The notes: generated by a model from the sequence alone, not told the origin. A stretch of 64,000 bases of DNA from Actinomadura madurae (GCF_900115095.1 NZ_FOVH01000004.1:600127-664126); one strand, 5' to 3'; positions 14,793 to 23,808 are shown, numbered from the stretch's first letter. Made by a program: numbers and translations.

Positions 14793-15002
14793 ATGCCTCT
14801 CATGTCCGATTGGTATGGCGAGCCGTCGGGGGACGGGTTCGTCGCGCGGCGGCTTGGCGGGCTGAGCGACTACCAGGCGCTCAACGGCTGCCTGGACGAG
14901 GTCCTGGCCAAGGACGAGGGCGAGTTGTGGCTGCTCTGCGACGCGCAGACCCGGCTGTCCGAGCGGGTCGCGCTCGCCGAGTCCACGAGGCGGCGGACGT
15001 GA
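14793..15002 (+). CDS. Small acidic protein of the 'DYQxLNGCL...DEGELWLLCDAQTRLxERVA' family, copy 1
   Basis: 69 residues from ATG 14793 (GGAG eight bases upstream; ATG 14802 is in frame). The conserved core GLSDYQALNGCLDEVLAKDE followed by GELWLLCDAQTRLSERVALAE is nearly identical in a second gene in this window at 49722. Two cysteines are conserved. There is no signal peptide or membrane helix; the tail after the core is short and basic (STRRRT). I do not know the function. It overlaps the next gene (GTGA, 14999) and lies divergently from the XRE/DUF397 pair, so it may belong to that regulatory module. Confidence 0.8.
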   Translation: MPLMSDWYGEPSGDGFVARRLGGLSDYQALNGCLDEVLAKDEGELWLLCDAQTRLSERVALAESTRRRT

Positions 15003-15313
15003 GCGTTCCCGAGCACGAGGCCCCGGCGGTGGAGTCGTACGTCCGGTTGGAGACCCTGGGCATGCACCTCAGGGCGCACGGCTTCACCGTCGAGTACGTG
15101 GCCGGAGGGCTGGTCGTCCGCAACGAGACGTCCACCGCGCGGAGCGTCTGCGGGGCGCGGGGCGGGTCCGGCGACACGATCACCTGTCGCCCGCACGACG
15201 GGGACGAAGGACGCTACTGGTACTACACGTCCTGGCGGCAGCCCATCGCCGAGGCCGGGCGCATCACCGACGCCCTGGTGATGATCAAGGGGTATCTCGG
15301 GGCCCCCGCATGA
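14999..15313 (+). CDS. Conserved small hypothetical protein coupled to the preceding gene
   Basis: 104 residues, GTG 14999, overlapping the previous stop by four bases. It begins with an acidic, Pro-rich start, then RLETLGMHLRAHGFTVEYVA, a central segment with two Cys and an HDGDEGRYWYYTSW motif, and a C-terminal helix ITDALVMIKGYLGAP. The alternating hydrophobic pattern suggests a small alpha/beta domain. I do not recognise the family. Coupling with the DYQxLNGCL protein implies joint function. Confidence 0.75.
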   Translation: MSVPEHEAPAVESYVRLETLGMHLRAHGFTVEYVAGGLVVRNETSTARSVCGARGGSGDTITCRPHDGDEGRYWYYTSWRQPIAEAGRITDALVMIKGYLGAPA

Positions 15314-15364
15314 CGGGCGGCGACGGGCCCCGGCGCCTGCTCGAACTGCTCGCCGGCGGGAGGG

Positions 15365-15580
15365 TCACCGGTCCCAGGCGACGAGGAACTCCGCCAGGGA
15401 GATGCGCCCGTCGGCGTCCCCGTCCTTCTCGTCCGCCGCCCGGAAGATCGAGTCGAGCTCGCCCGAGGCGACCTCCTCGCCGCGGGCGGCCATGGCGGCG
15501 GCGAACTCGTCGCGGGTGATGTAGCCGTCGCCGTCGCGGTCGAACTCCTTGAACGTGGCGGTCGGGTCGAGATCGGCCAT
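15365..15580 (-). CDS. Two-EF-hand calcium-binding protein
   Basis: 71 residues with two EF-hand loops: DRDGDGYITRDE (residues 14-25) and DEKDGDADGRISLAE (about 50-64); the second has a slightly lengthened loop. No signal peptide, so it is cytosolic. Actinomycete calerythrin/CabD-like proteins of this type buffer or sense Ca2+ and have been linked to development. ATG 15580 follows GGAGG at six-base spacing. It is monocistronic and divergent from the acyl-CoA ligase operon, with the second 66-bp repeat in between. Confidence 0.92.
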   Translation of the reverse strand: MADLDPTATFKEFDRDGDGYITRDEFAAAMAARGEEVASGELDSIFRAADEKDGDADGRISLAEFLVAWDR

Positions 15581-15731
15581 CACGGACCTCCGATGCACAC
15601 TTTCCGGACAAAGCAGTAAAGCAGCATCGAAGCACGGTGGGGCCCGGCGGCGGGCCGGGTTCCCGAAACCGCATCGGCCGGACCCGATGCAAAGAGGCGA
15701 CCACAGGGCGCTTTTCCTGCGGTCGACGTTC

Positions 15732-15797
15732 GTCACGGGCGGGTAAGACCACTCCTGCTACCCCCGTTCGGGGGTGGCGTGGGTCACTCGGATGGCC
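15732..15797 (+). repeat. 66-bp repeat, copy 2
   Basis: Same orientation and 63/66 identity to the copy at 11171-11236. Here the internal stem is perfect: GCTACCCCC paired with GGGGGTGGC (one G-T wobble) and a GTTC tetraloop at about 15757-15778. It lies 46 bp before the acyl-CoA ligase start, so in this copy the element is part of an upstream region, unlike copy 1, which is between gene ends. Confidence 0.85.
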
Positions 15798-15843
15798 AAC
15801 GATCCTTCTGACCGGGTGACCGTGGCGGCCACGAGGAGAGACC

Positions 15844-17526
15844 ATGCCCGCAGTCGAGTTCCGGGCGGCGCGCGACTTCCTGCTCGCGCACCGCGACGAC
15901 TACGCGACGGCCTACGAGAAGTTCCGCTGGCCGGTGCTGACCGGCTTCAACTGGGCGCTCGACTGGTTCGACAAGATCGCCGAGGGGAACGACTCGCCCG
16001 CGCTGTGGATCGTCGAGGAGGACGGCTCCGAGGCGAAGTACTCGTTCGCGCAGATGGCGCGGCGGTCCAACCAGGCGGCGAACCTGCTGCGCCGGGCGGG
16101 CGTGCGGCGCGGCGACCGGATCATCCTGATGCTCGGCAACCAGGTCGAGCTGTGGGAGACGGTGCTGGCGGCGATGAAGATCGGCGCGATCCTGATCCCG
16201 TGCACGCCGCTGCTCGGCACCGCCGACCTCCAGGACCGGCTGACCCGCGGCAAGGCCAGGCACGTGGTGGCGAGCGCGGCCGACGCCGGGAAGTTCGACG
16301 GCGTCGAGGGCGACTTCACCGGGATCGCCGTGGGCGAGCCGGTGGAGGGGTGGCTGCGGTACGCCGACGCCTACGAGGAGGGCGAGACCTTCACCCCGTA
16401 CGGGCTGACGATGTCGCGGGACACCCTGCTCCTCTACTTCACGTCCGGGACGACGGCGAAGCCGAAGCTGGTCGAGCACACGCACGCGTCGTACCCGGCG
16501 GGGCACCTGTCGACGATGTACTGGATCGGGCTGCGGCCCGGGGACGTCCATCTGAACATCTCGTCGCCCGGCTGGGCGAAGCACGCGTGGAGCAACATCT
16601 TCGCGCCGTGGGACGCCGAGGCGTGCGTGTTCATCTTCAACTACACGCGGTTCGACGCCGACCGGCTGCTCGACACCCTGGAGCGGTGCGGCGTGACGAG
16701 CTTCTGCGCGCCGCCGACCGTGTGGCGGATGCTGATCCAGTCCGACCTCGGGCGGCTCGCCACCCCGCCGCGCGAGGTGGTCGCGGCCGGGGAGCCGCTG
16801 AACCCCGAGGTGATCGAGCGGGTGAAGGACGCGTGGGGCCGGACGATCCGGGACGGGTTCGGGCAGACCGAGACGACCGTCCAGATCGCCAACACGCCCG
16901 GCCAGCCGGTCAAGCCGGGCTCGATGGGACGTCCCGTGCCGGGCTACCAGGTGGTGCTGGTCGACCCGCTGACCGGGGAGCCCGCGGACGAGGGGGAGAT
17001 CTGCCTCGACCTGGAGGACCGGCCGCTCGGCCTGATGACCGGCTACCACGGCGACGAGGAGCGCACGGACGAGGCGATGGCCGGCGGCCGGTACCACACC
17101 GGCGACATCGGCTCCCGCGACGAAGACGGATACATCACCTATGTCGGACGGGCCGACGACGTGTTCAAGGCGTCCGACTACAAGATCTCGCCGTTCGAGC
17201 TGGAGAGCGTGCTGATCGAGCACGAGGCGGTCGCGGAGGCCGCGGTCGTGCCGTCGCCCGACCCGGTCCGGGCGGCCGTCCCGAAGGCCTACGTCACGCT
17301 CGCGAACGGCTGGGAGCCGACCGCCGAGACGGCCAGGGCGATCTTCGCGCACAGCCGGGCGCAGCTGTCCCCGTACAAGCGGGTCCGGCTGCTGGAGTTC
17401 GGCGAGCTGCCGAAGACGATCTCCGGGAAGATCCGCCGGGTCGAGCTGCGGACGAGCGAGCTCGGCAAGCACGCGAGCCCGGACGACCGGCCCGAGGGCG
17501 AGTTCCGGGAGGAGGACCTGCGATGA
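15844..17526 (+). CDS. MACS-type acyl/benzoyl-CoA ligase (AMP-forming)
   Basis: 560 residues. Adenylation-family core motifs: P-loop-like [12 protein letters not shown] near residue 198 (family YTSGTTGxPK; here with Ala-Lys in place of Gly-x), the A5 motif GFGQTET near 338, the A7 region YHTGDIG near 418, and the catalytic C-terminal Lys in KTISGKIRR near 525. Overall it is closest to medium-chain/aromatic acyl-CoA synthetases. It activates a carboxylic acid to the CoA thioester using ATP. The stop overlaps the start of a second ligase (ATGA), so the two are coupled; a GAF-LuxR regulator follows. GAGGAGAG precedes ATG 15844. Aromatic-acid or fatty-acid degradation is a reasonable guess; the exact substrate is unknown. 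Confidence 0.9.
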   Translation: MPAVEFRAARDFLLAHRDDYATAYEKFRWPVLTGFNWALDWFDKIAEGNDSPALWIVEEDGSEAKYSFAQMARRSNQAANLLRRAGVRRGDRIILMLGNQVELWETVLAAMKIGAILIPCTPLLGTADLQDRLTRGKARHVVASAADAGKFDGVEGDFTGIAVGEPVEGWLRYADAYEEGETFTPYGLTMSRDTLLLYFTSGTTAKPKLVEHTHASYPAGHLSTMYWIGLRPGDVHLNISSPGWAKHAWSNIFAPWDAEACVFIFNYTRFDADRLLDTLERCGVTSFCAPPTVWRMLIQSDLGRLATPPREVVAAGEPLNPEVIERVKDAWGRTIRDGFGQTETTVQIANTPGQPVKPGSMGRPVPGYQVVLVDPLTGEPADEGEICLDLEDRPLGLMTGYHGDEERTDEAMAGGRYHTGDIGSRDEDGYITYVGRADDVFKASDYKISPFELESVLIEHEAVAEAAVVPSPDPVRAAVPKAYVTLANGWEPTAETARAIFAHSRAQLSPYKRVRLLEFGELPKTISGKIRRVELRTSELGKHASPDDRPEGEFREEDLR

Positions 17527-19166
17527 CACTCTCCTATGCATCGGGCATATCGAGCACCCCCCTGCTCGGCGCCACCATCGGCGCGAACCTCGACAAGACG
17601 GTCGCCGCGTTCTCGGAGCGGGACGCGCTCGTGGACCGGGCGTCCGGGCGCCGCTGGACGTACGAGCAGCTCCAGGACGACGTGGAGGCCGTCGCGCTCG
17701 GCCTCCGCGACCTCGGCGTCGTCAAGGGCGACCGGGTCGGGATCTGGGCGCCGAACTGCGCGGAGTGGATGCTCGTCCAGTACGCGACGGCCAAGCTCGG
17801 CGCGATCCTCGTCAACATCAACCCCGCCTACCGGGTGCACGAGCTGGAGTTCGTCCTCAACCAGGCCGGCATCCGGACGCTGGTGGCGGCGGTGGCGTTC
17901 AAGACGTCCGACTACGCGGCGATGATCGAGCAAGTGCGCCCGGCGTGCGCCGCGCTGCGGGACGTCCTGCTCATCGGCACCCCCGAGTGGGACGCGCTCG
18001 TCGAGGCGGGCCGGGCGGGCGACCCGGCCGTCCTGGTCGAGATCGGGCGGACGCTCACCGCCGACGACCCGATCAACATCCAGTACACGTCCGGGACGAC
18101 GGGCTTCCCCAAGGGCGCGACGCTGTCCCACCACAACATCCTGAACAACGGGTACTTCGTCGGCGAGCTGTGCGGCTACGACGAGGAGGACCGGATCTGC
18201 GTCCCCGTCCCCTTCTACCACTGCTTCGGCATGGTGATGGGCAACCTGGCGTCGACGAGCCACGGCGCGTGCGTGGTGATCCCGGCGCCGGCTTTCGACC
18301 CGAAGGCGACGCTGGAGGCGGTCGCGGCCGAGCGCTGCACGTCGCTGTACGGGGTCCCGACCATGTTCATCGCGGTCCTGAACGAGCCGGGGCTGGACGG
18401 GCTCGACCTCTCCACCCTGCGGACCGGGATCATGGCCGGGTCGCCGTGCCCGGTCGAGGTGATGAAGCAGGTCATCGACCGGCTCGGGATGAGCGAGGTC
18501 GCGATCTGCTACGGCATGACGGAGACGTCGCCGGTGTCGACGCAGACCCGCGCGGGCGACTCGCTCGACCGGCGGGTGTCCACGGTCGGGACCGTGCTGC
18601 CGCACCTGGAGATCAAGGTGGTCGACCCGGAGACGGGCGTGACCGTCCCGCGCGGGGTGCCCGGCGAGTTCTGCACCCGCGGCTACTCGGTGATGCTCGG
18701 CTACTGGGAGCAGCCGGACAAGACGGCCGAGGCCATCGACGCCGCCCGCTGGATGCACACCGGCGACCTCGCCGTGATGGACGGCGACGGCTACGTCAAC
18801 ATCACCGGCCGGATCAAGGACATGGTGATCCGGGGCGGCGAGAACATCTACCCGCGCGAGATCGAGGAGTTCCTCTACACCCACCCCGACATCGTGGACG
18901 CGCAGGTCATCGGCGTGCCGGACGAGAAGTACGGCGAGGAGCTGATGGCCTGGGTGCGGCTGCGCGAGGGCGTGCCGGGCCTGACCGCCGGCGAGCTGCG
19001 CGCGTTCTGCGAGGGGAAGCTGGCGCACTACAAGATCCCGCGCTACGTGCACGTCGTGGACGAGTTCCCGATGACGGTCACCGGGAAGATCCGCAAGGTG
19101 CAGATGCGCGCCGAGGCGGTCGACATCCTCGGGCTGGAGGACGCCGCCGCGACCCGGCACGCCTGA
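17523..19166 (+). CDS. FadD-type acyl-CoA ligase (AMP-forming)
   Basis: 547 residues. Complete adenylation motifs: [13 protein letters not shown] near residue 188, YGMTETSP near 335, [10 protein letters not shown] near 415, [16 protein letters not shown] near 435, and the C-terminal [11 protein letters not shown] with the catalytic Lys near 522. It resembles medium/long-chain acyl-CoA synthetases of the FadD35/AMP-binding group. The start at ATG 17523 overlaps the preceding stop; GGAGGAGG is the Shine-Dalgarno. The coupling to a different-class ligase suggests a pathway handling two kinds of acid or two steps of one degradation route. Confidence 0.93.
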   Translation: MTLSYASGISSTPLLGATIGANLDKTVAAFSERDALVDRASGRRWTYEQLQDDVEAVALGLRDLGVVKGDRVGIWAPNCAEWMLVQYATAKLGAILVNINPAYRVHELEFVLNQAGIRTLVAAVAFKTSDYAAMIEQVRPACAALRDVLLIGTPEWDALVEAGRAGDPAVLVEIGRTLTADDPINIQYTSGTTGFPKGATLSHHNILNNGYFVGELCGYDEEDRICVPVPFYHCFGMVMGNLASTSHGACVVIPAPAFDPKATLEAVAAERCTSLYGVPTMFIAVLNEPGLDGLDLSTLRTGIMAGSPCPVEVMKQVIDRLGMSEVAICYGMTETSPVSTQTRAGDSLDRRVSTVGTVLPHLEIKVVDPETGVTVPRGVPGEFCTRGYSVMLGYWEQPDKTAEAIDAARWMHTGDLAVMDGDGYVNITGRIKDMVIRGGENIYPREIEEFLYTHPDIVDAQVIGVPDEKYGEELMAWVRLREGVPGLTAGELRAFCEGKLAHYKIPRYVHVVDEFPMTVTGKIRKVQMRAEAVDILGLEDAAATRHA

Positions 19167-19222
19167 CTTTCCGGGCACCGGAGCCTTTCGTCGCGGGGGT
19201 CGTGCAGGGCATGCTCGGAGGC

Positions 19223-20044
19223 ATGGGCGATGACGCGGGAGCCGTCCGGTCGGCGGTGCTGACCCTGCACCGCACGACGGGCCTTCCCATGGTGTTCGGC
19301 GGCGCGCTCAGCGGCCAGGACCGGCTGCGCATCACCGAGCTCGTCGGCAACACGACCGACTCGCTGAACGGGCTCGTCGTCCGGCAGGGCAACGGGCTCG
19401 GCGGCAAGGCGATGGCCATGGGACGCCCGGCGTGGGTGAGCAACTACCCGTGCGCGGCGTCGATCAGCCACGACTACGACAAGCCCGTCGGGCGCGAGGG
19501 GCTGCTGTCGATCGTGGCCGTCCCGATCGTCGTGCGGCGGCGGTGCCGCGGCGTCATCTACGGCGCGCTGCGCGAGCCCCTGTCGCTCGCCGACCGGGTC
19601 GTGGGCGCGGCCGTCCAGGTCGCCCGCGACCTCGAACAGGACCTCGCCGTCCAGGACCGCGCGGACGAGGCGCTGGCGCGGGCGCGTCCCGCCACGTCGG
19701 CGGCGCGCTGGGAGGAGGTCCGGGCGGTGCACGCCGAGCTCCGGGCGCTGGCCGAGCAGGTCGGCGACGCGCCGACCCGCGACCGGCTGCGGGAGGCGTC
19801 GCTGCGCCTCGCGGCTGCGGGCCTGGAGGAGCCGGACGGGTCCCCCCGCCCCGTCCTGTCGCCGCGCGAGCTGGACGTCCTGTCCTACGTCGCGCTCGGC
19901 TGCACGAACGCGGAGGCCGCCGAGCGCCTGGGCCTGCTGCCGGAGACGGTGAAGAGCTACCTGCGCTCGGCGATGCGCAAGCTCGACAGTCACACCCGCC
20001 TGGAAGCCGTCACCACCGCCCGCCGCGCAGGCCTGCTGCCCTGA
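19223..20044 (+). CDS. GAF-domain LuxR-type transcriptional regulator
   Basis: About 273 residues. Residues 10-140 look like a GAF sensor (RITELVGNTTDSLNGLVVRQGNGLGGKA... with GREGLLSIVAVPIVVRRRCRGVIYGAL), followed by a helical linker and a C-terminal LuxR HTH (LSPRELDVLSYVALGCTNAE, then AERLGLLPETVKSYLRSAMRKL). Family knowledge: such regulators often lie beside acyl-CoA ligase/aromatic degradation genes and respond to small molecules. It is 56 nt after the second ligase on the same strand, so probably in the operon. The start is uncertain: ATG 19211 and ATG 19223 are in frame, both with imperfect Shine-Dalgarno spacing. Its 3' end overlaps the convergent MFS gene. Confidence 0.88.
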   Translation: MGDDAGAVRSAVLTLHRTTGLPMVFGGALSGQDRLRITELVGNTTDSLNGLVVRQGNGLGGKAMAMGRPAWVSNYPCAASISHDYDKPVGREGLLSIVAVPIVVRRRCRGVIYGALREPLSLADRVVGAAVQVARDLEQDLAVQDRADEALARARPATSAARWEEVRAVHAELRALAEQVGDAPTRDRLREASLRLAAAGLEEPDGSPRPVLSPRELDVLSYVALGCTNAEAAERLGLLPETVKSYLRSAMRKLDSHTRLEAVTTARRAGLLP

Positions 20045-21411
20045 CCGTCGCGCCGGGACGCCCGGTGCCCGGCGAAGGACGCGGCCGCCGCGGCGAGGGC
20101 CGTCGCGCCGAACCCGAGCAGGACGACGGTCACCGCGTGCGCGTGGCCGCCGGGGACGCCGAGGTAGAGCGTCCCGAAGACGGCGATGCCCGCGACGCCG
20201 GCCAACTGGAAGTTCATGTTGACGAGGCCGCTGAGGTCGGCCGCGTGCCGGGCCGGGACGGCGGCCGTCAGCCGCCCGAGCTGCGGCGCGAACCCGAGGC
20301 CGAGGCCGTGCCCGCCGAACCCGAGCAGGATGGCGAGCGCCGTCCCGTCCGCGTGCGTCAGCCCGATCGCCGCGTACACCGCCGCGAGCAGCAGGTAGCC
20401 GGCGACGGGCGCGCGTTCGGCGGCGCGGGCCGGCAGGCGCGGCACGAGCGGCCCGGCGACCCCGAACGCGGCGACCCACGGCACGAGCACCATCCCCGAG
20501 AAGAGCGCGCTGCGCGCGAGCCCCTGCTGCAGGTAGAGCGCGAGGACGAACAGCAGCGCGTAGAACGTGCCGGTGGCCGCGCCGAGCGCCGCCAGCGTCC
20601 ACGCCACGACGGGGCGGGCCAGCACACCGAGGTTGAGCAGCGGAGACGCGACCCGGCGCTGCCGGCGGGCGAACAGCGCGAGCACCGGCGGGCAGGCCGC
20701 GAGGGACGCCCACGTCCAGGCGGGCCAGCCCGTCTCCCGCCCGAACAGCAGCGGGACGATCGCCAGCAGCGTCGCCGCCGACAGCAGCGCGACCCCGCCG
20801 AGGTCGAGCCGCCTCCCCGCACCCGGCGTGTCCGCGGGCAGCAGCCGCGCCCCGGCCGCCAGCAGCACGATCCCCACCGGCACGTTGACCAGGAAGATCG
20901 GACGCCAGCCGAGGCCGGACAGGTCGGCCGTGACCAGCACGCCGCCGAGCACCTGGCCAGCCACCGCGCCGCCGGACAGCGCGACGGCGAGCATCCCCTG
21001 CGCCCGCGCACGCGCCGTGCCGGTGAGGTGTATCTGGATGCCCGACAGCACCTGCGGCACCATCAGCGCCCCGGCGGCGCCCTGGGCCAGCCGCGCCGCG
21101 ACCAGCGCCCCGGTGGACGGGGAGAGCCCGCACCCGAGCGACGCCAGCGTGAACGCGCCGAGCCCGAGCAGGAACATCCGCCGGTGCCCGCGCACCTCCC
21201 CCAGCCGGGCGCCGGTGACGAGCAGGACGGCGTACGCGAGGGTGTAGCCGGAAACGATCAGTTCGAGGGCGCCGCCGGACGGCCGGAGGTCGTGGTGGAT
21301 GGAGGGCGCGGCGACGTTCACGACCGCGATGTCGACGTTGACCATGAACTGGCCGGTCAGCAGCACCGCGAGCATCAGGGCGGGCCGCGCGGGCCCGGTC
21401 GTCGAGGACAT
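19990..21411 (-). CDS. MFS drug exporter, DHA2 (14-helix) type
   Basis: 473 residues with about 14 hydrophobic segments. Motif A (ARLGEVRGHRRMFLLG) follows the second helix, and the first helix carries the DHA2-typical MVNVDIAVVNVAAPSI. Proton-coupled efflux of a hydrophobic compound is likely. ATG 21411 is the first good start; the open frame continues upstream but is Pro/Arg/Gly-rich and not family-like. The last 55 nt overlap antisense with the LuxR gene. A 313-nt leader separates it from the next gene upstream. Confidence 0.9.
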   Translation of the reverse strand: MSSTTGPARPALMLAVLLTGQFMVNVDIAVVNVAAPSIHHDLRPSGGALELIVSGYTLAYAVLLVTGARLGEVRGHRRMFLLGLGAFTLASLGCGLSPSTGALVAARLAQGAAGALMVPQVLSGIQIHLTGTARARAQGMLAVALSGGAVAGQVLGGVLVTADLSGLGWRPIFLVNVPVGIVLLAAGARLLPADTPGAGRRLDLGGVALLSAATLLAIVPLLFGRETGWPAWTWASLAACPPVLALFARRQRRVASPLLNLGVLARPVVAWTLAALGAATGTFYALLFVLALYLQQGLARSALFSGMVLVPWVAAFGVAGPLVPRLPARAAERAPVAGYLLLAAVYAAIGLTHADGTALAILLGFGGHGLGLGFAPQLGRLTAAVPARHAADLSGLVNMNFQLAGVAGIAVFGTLYLGVPGGHAHAVTVVLLGFGATALAAAAASFAGHRASRRDGQGSRPARRAVVTASRRV

Positions 21412-21724
21412 GGCCGGTGAACACCGGCCGCCGCCACCGGGTTGCGGTGGCAGGCCGGCGGGCCGGAGGGAACCGCGGGGCCGCGCGGTTTCTTCCGGTG
21501 GATCGGGCCCGGCGACGGGGTCAGCGACGCGCGGTACGGGCGTCGTCCAGCACAGATCGGCCCCCGTGGCGCACTGCCTGGACAACGGGCACCACTCGCC
21601 GGCTGCGCCGGGCCGTGATCGCACGGCCGTCCCGCCTCGTTCCGGGCTGGACGTCCGGCCCCCGAAATGCACTGGAAACCGTAACACCTAGACGAACACG
21701 AATGTTCAGGTAAATCGGATACCG
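21412..21724 (-). promoter_or_regulatory. Long GC-rich leader of the MFS gene with a palindromic site
   Basis: No convincing gene is visible in these 313 nt. On the distal side a palindrome GAACA-cgaa-TGTTC (21694-21707) precedes a possible promoter, so transcription may begin about 280 nt before the MFS start. Nearer the gene, CCGGA-N3-AACCGCG pairs with CGCGGTT-N2-TTCCGG (about 21470-21505), a stable hairpin 65-95 nt before the start. It matches no riboswitch I know. A regulated leader is possible; simple intergenic GC structure is equally possible. Confidence 0.4.
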
Positions 21725-22960
21725 CTAGAAGTAGGTCCGGAGGTAGTCGACCACGACGGGGCGGTCCGCGCCGGCGTCGTCCACGACCGGGATCATCGTC
21801 CACTTGTCGAGCGCCGTGCAGGGGTGGGAGAGGCCGAGCCTGACCACGTCGCCGATCTCGGCGGAGGAGTCGCGGAGGAACGCGTGCTGGTCGTTGAGCG
21901 CGGTGATCCGCCCGCCGACCGGCCCCTTCCCGCGGACGAGCTGCGGCACCGGGAGCCCCTCGTCGAACGGGACGTCGCGCTTGCCCGCGTCCAGCAGCGC
22001 GAGCGCGGGCTCCGGACGGGACACCACCCGCGCCCACCCGTGCATGGCCGACCGCAGCCGCTCCCCGGCCGCACCGCGCGCGAACGGGGAGATGCCGCGG
22101 TAGAAGCCGTCGTCGTGGACGACGTACGCGCCCGACCGCAGCACGACCCGCCCTTCCGCGCCGGCGAGCACCTCCGCGACCTGGTCGAAGAACGCGCTGC
22201 CGCCGACGGTCACGATCGGGTCGTCCACCTCGTACTCCAGGCTCCGGTGCAGGTTCGCGAGCCGCCGCAGGTAGGCGTCCACGGCGGCACGGCCCTTCTC
22301 GGACGCGTCGTGGGCGAGCGCGCCCTCGTAGCCGGCGATCCCGGCGAGCCGGAGCGTCCGGGCCGCGCGGACGGCGGCGGCGACCTCCCGCGCGCCGCCG
22401 TCGTCCCGGACGCCCGTGCGGCCGTGCGGTCCGCCCAGCTCGACGCACACGTCGACCTGCCGCTGGCCGCGCGCCGCCCGCAGCGCCTCGTCCATGAGCC
22501 GGACGGTGTCGGCCGAGTCGGCCCACGACGTGAACTCCGCTCCGGGGTCGCCGTCCAGCTCGGCCGACAGCCACGCGAGGCCGGCCGGGTCCAGCAGGGC
22601 GTTCGCGTACATGACGCGCCGCACGCCGAACGCGCGGGCGACCCTGAGCTGCGGCAGGTTGGCGACGGTGATCCCCCAGGCCCCGGCCTTCAGCTGCCGC
22701 CGCCACAGGGCGGGCGCCATCGTCGTCTTCCCGTGCGGGGCGAGCAGGAGGCCGGCCTCGCCCGCCCACCGCGCCATCGCCCGGATGTTGTGGTCGAGGG
22801 CGCCGGCGTCGAGGGTGAGGAGCGGCGTGCCGAAGTCGTCCAGCGGCAGCCGGGCCCGCCGCGCCGCGTCGACCGTCATCCCCTGCGCGGACGCCGGGAT
22901 CGCCTTGAACCGCCAGTCGAGCAGTTCCTCGCCGAGCGCGCCCACCGCGTTGTCATGCAT
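21725..22960 (-). CDS. PLP-dependent D-threonine-aldolase/D-serine-dehydratase-like enzyme (alanine-racemase N-terminal fold)
   Basis: 411 residues. The PLP lysine sits in LLAPHGKTTM near residue 75. C-terminal metal ligands are present in GLSHPCTALDKW (near 380), the His-x-Cys pair that binds Zn/Mn in D-serine dehydratase (DSD1-type) and D-threonine aldolases; the GGSAFFDQV and YRGISPF blocks also fit. It acts on D-amino acids, either deaminating D-serine-like substrates or cleaving D-threonine. Reciprocal homology alone would not separate the two. The start codon follows the preceding stop directly (TAG then ATG, 22960), with AGGAGGG as Shine-Dalgarno, so it is in one operon with the FetB-like permease. 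Confidence 0.88.
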   Translation of the reverse strand: MHDNAVGALGEELLDWRFKAIPASAQGMTVDAARRARLPLDDFGTPLLTLDAGALDHNIRAMARWAGEAGLLLAPHGKTTMAPALWRRQLKAGAWGITVANLPQLRVARAFGVRRVMYANALLDPAGLAWLSAELDGDPGAEFTSWADSADTVRLMDEALRAARGQRQVDVCVELGGPHGRTGVRDDGGAREVAAAVRAARTLRLAGIAGYEGALAHDASEKGRAAVDAYLRRLANLHRSLEYEVDDPIVTVGGSAFFDQVAEVLAGAEGRVVLRSGAYVVHDDGFYRGISPFARGAAGERLRSAMHGWARVVSRPEPALALLDAGKRDVPFDEGLPVPQLVRGKGPVGGRITALNDQHAFLRDSSAEIGDVVRLGLSHPCTALDKWTMIPVVDDAGADRPVVVDYLRTYF

Positions 22961-23725
22961 CTACACCCTCCTGTACGACCCGGGATCGTCGAGGCGGCCG
23001 GTGGCCACCAGCTCCAGTGTGATGAGGACGGCGACCGACTCCACGGCCAGCAGCCCGATCAGGACGAGCAGCTGGATCGCGCCCGCCTCGACGGGGTCGG
23101 CGCCGCCGAGCAGCACCCCGACGAACGCGCCCGGCAGTGTCACCAGCCCGACCGTCCGCGTCTGGTCGAGGGCGGGGGACAGCGCGAGCGCCGCCGACGA
23201 CCGGCACACCTCCAGCGCCGCGTCGCGCGGCATGAGGCCGAGCGCGAGCCCGCCCTCGTACTCGCCGCGGCGCGCGGCCAGCTCGTCCAGGGCGCGCCGC
23301 CCGGTCAGCCCGGTCGCCGTCATCGCGCCGCCGATGAAGATCCCCGCGATCGGCAGCACCGCCACCGGGCGGGACGGCACCAGCCCCGTCGCCAGCAGCA
23401 GCGCCAGGACGGGCGCGACCCCCGCGGCGATCGGCAGCGCCGTCCACCGGCCGGGCCCGCGGGCCGCCCCGGTGACGCGGCGGCCCGCCGTCATCGTCGC
23501 GACCACGACCATGCCCGCGACGAACGCGGCGGTCCAGCCGGCGCTGCGCAGCACCGCCGCGATGAGCAGCGAGACGGCGGTGAGCTGCGCGGCGGCCCGC
23601 GCCGCGACGACGAGGACCTCCCTGCCGGGACCGAGCCCGCCGGCCCTGACCAGCAGCGCGGCGACGGCCGCGAGGGAGGCCAGGACGAACGCCAGCAGAG
23701 GCCCGACCTGCGGCGCGGCGTTCAC
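22961..23725 (-). CDS. FetB/YbbM-type (UPF0014) membrane permease
   Basis: 254 residues, about seven hydrophobic helices, with UPF0014 signatures: LTAVSLLIAAVL, IFIGGAMTATGLTGRR, and the conserved RTVGLVTLPGAFVGVLLGGADPVEAG. E. coli FetB forms an ATP-dependent exporter with FetA involved in iron homeostasis. No FetA ATPase is adjacent here, so the partner is elsewhere or the protein works differently. GTG 23725 follows GGGGAAGGG. It is the first gene of a two-gene operon with the PLP enzyme, a pairing whose logic is not obvious. Confidence 0.88.
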   Translation of the reverse strand: MNAAPQVGPLLAFVLASLAAVAALLVRAGGLGPGREVLVVAARAAAQLTAVSLLIAAVLRSAGWTAAFVAGMVVVATMTAGRRVTGAARGPGRWTALPIAAGVAPVLALLLATGLVPSRPVAVLPIAGIFIGGAMTATGLTGRRALDELAARRGEYEGGLALGLMPRDAALEVCRSSAALALSPALDQTRTVGLVTLPGAFVGVLLGGADPVEAGAIQLLVLIGLLAVESVAVLITLELVATGRLDDPGSYRRV

Positions 23726-23808
23726 GCTCGCGCCCTTCCCCGCAGGTGAGCCGATTGTGATCCCATAGGCCTCTCCTACCCCCGCAAAACCCCGATAGCG
23801 TTGGACTT

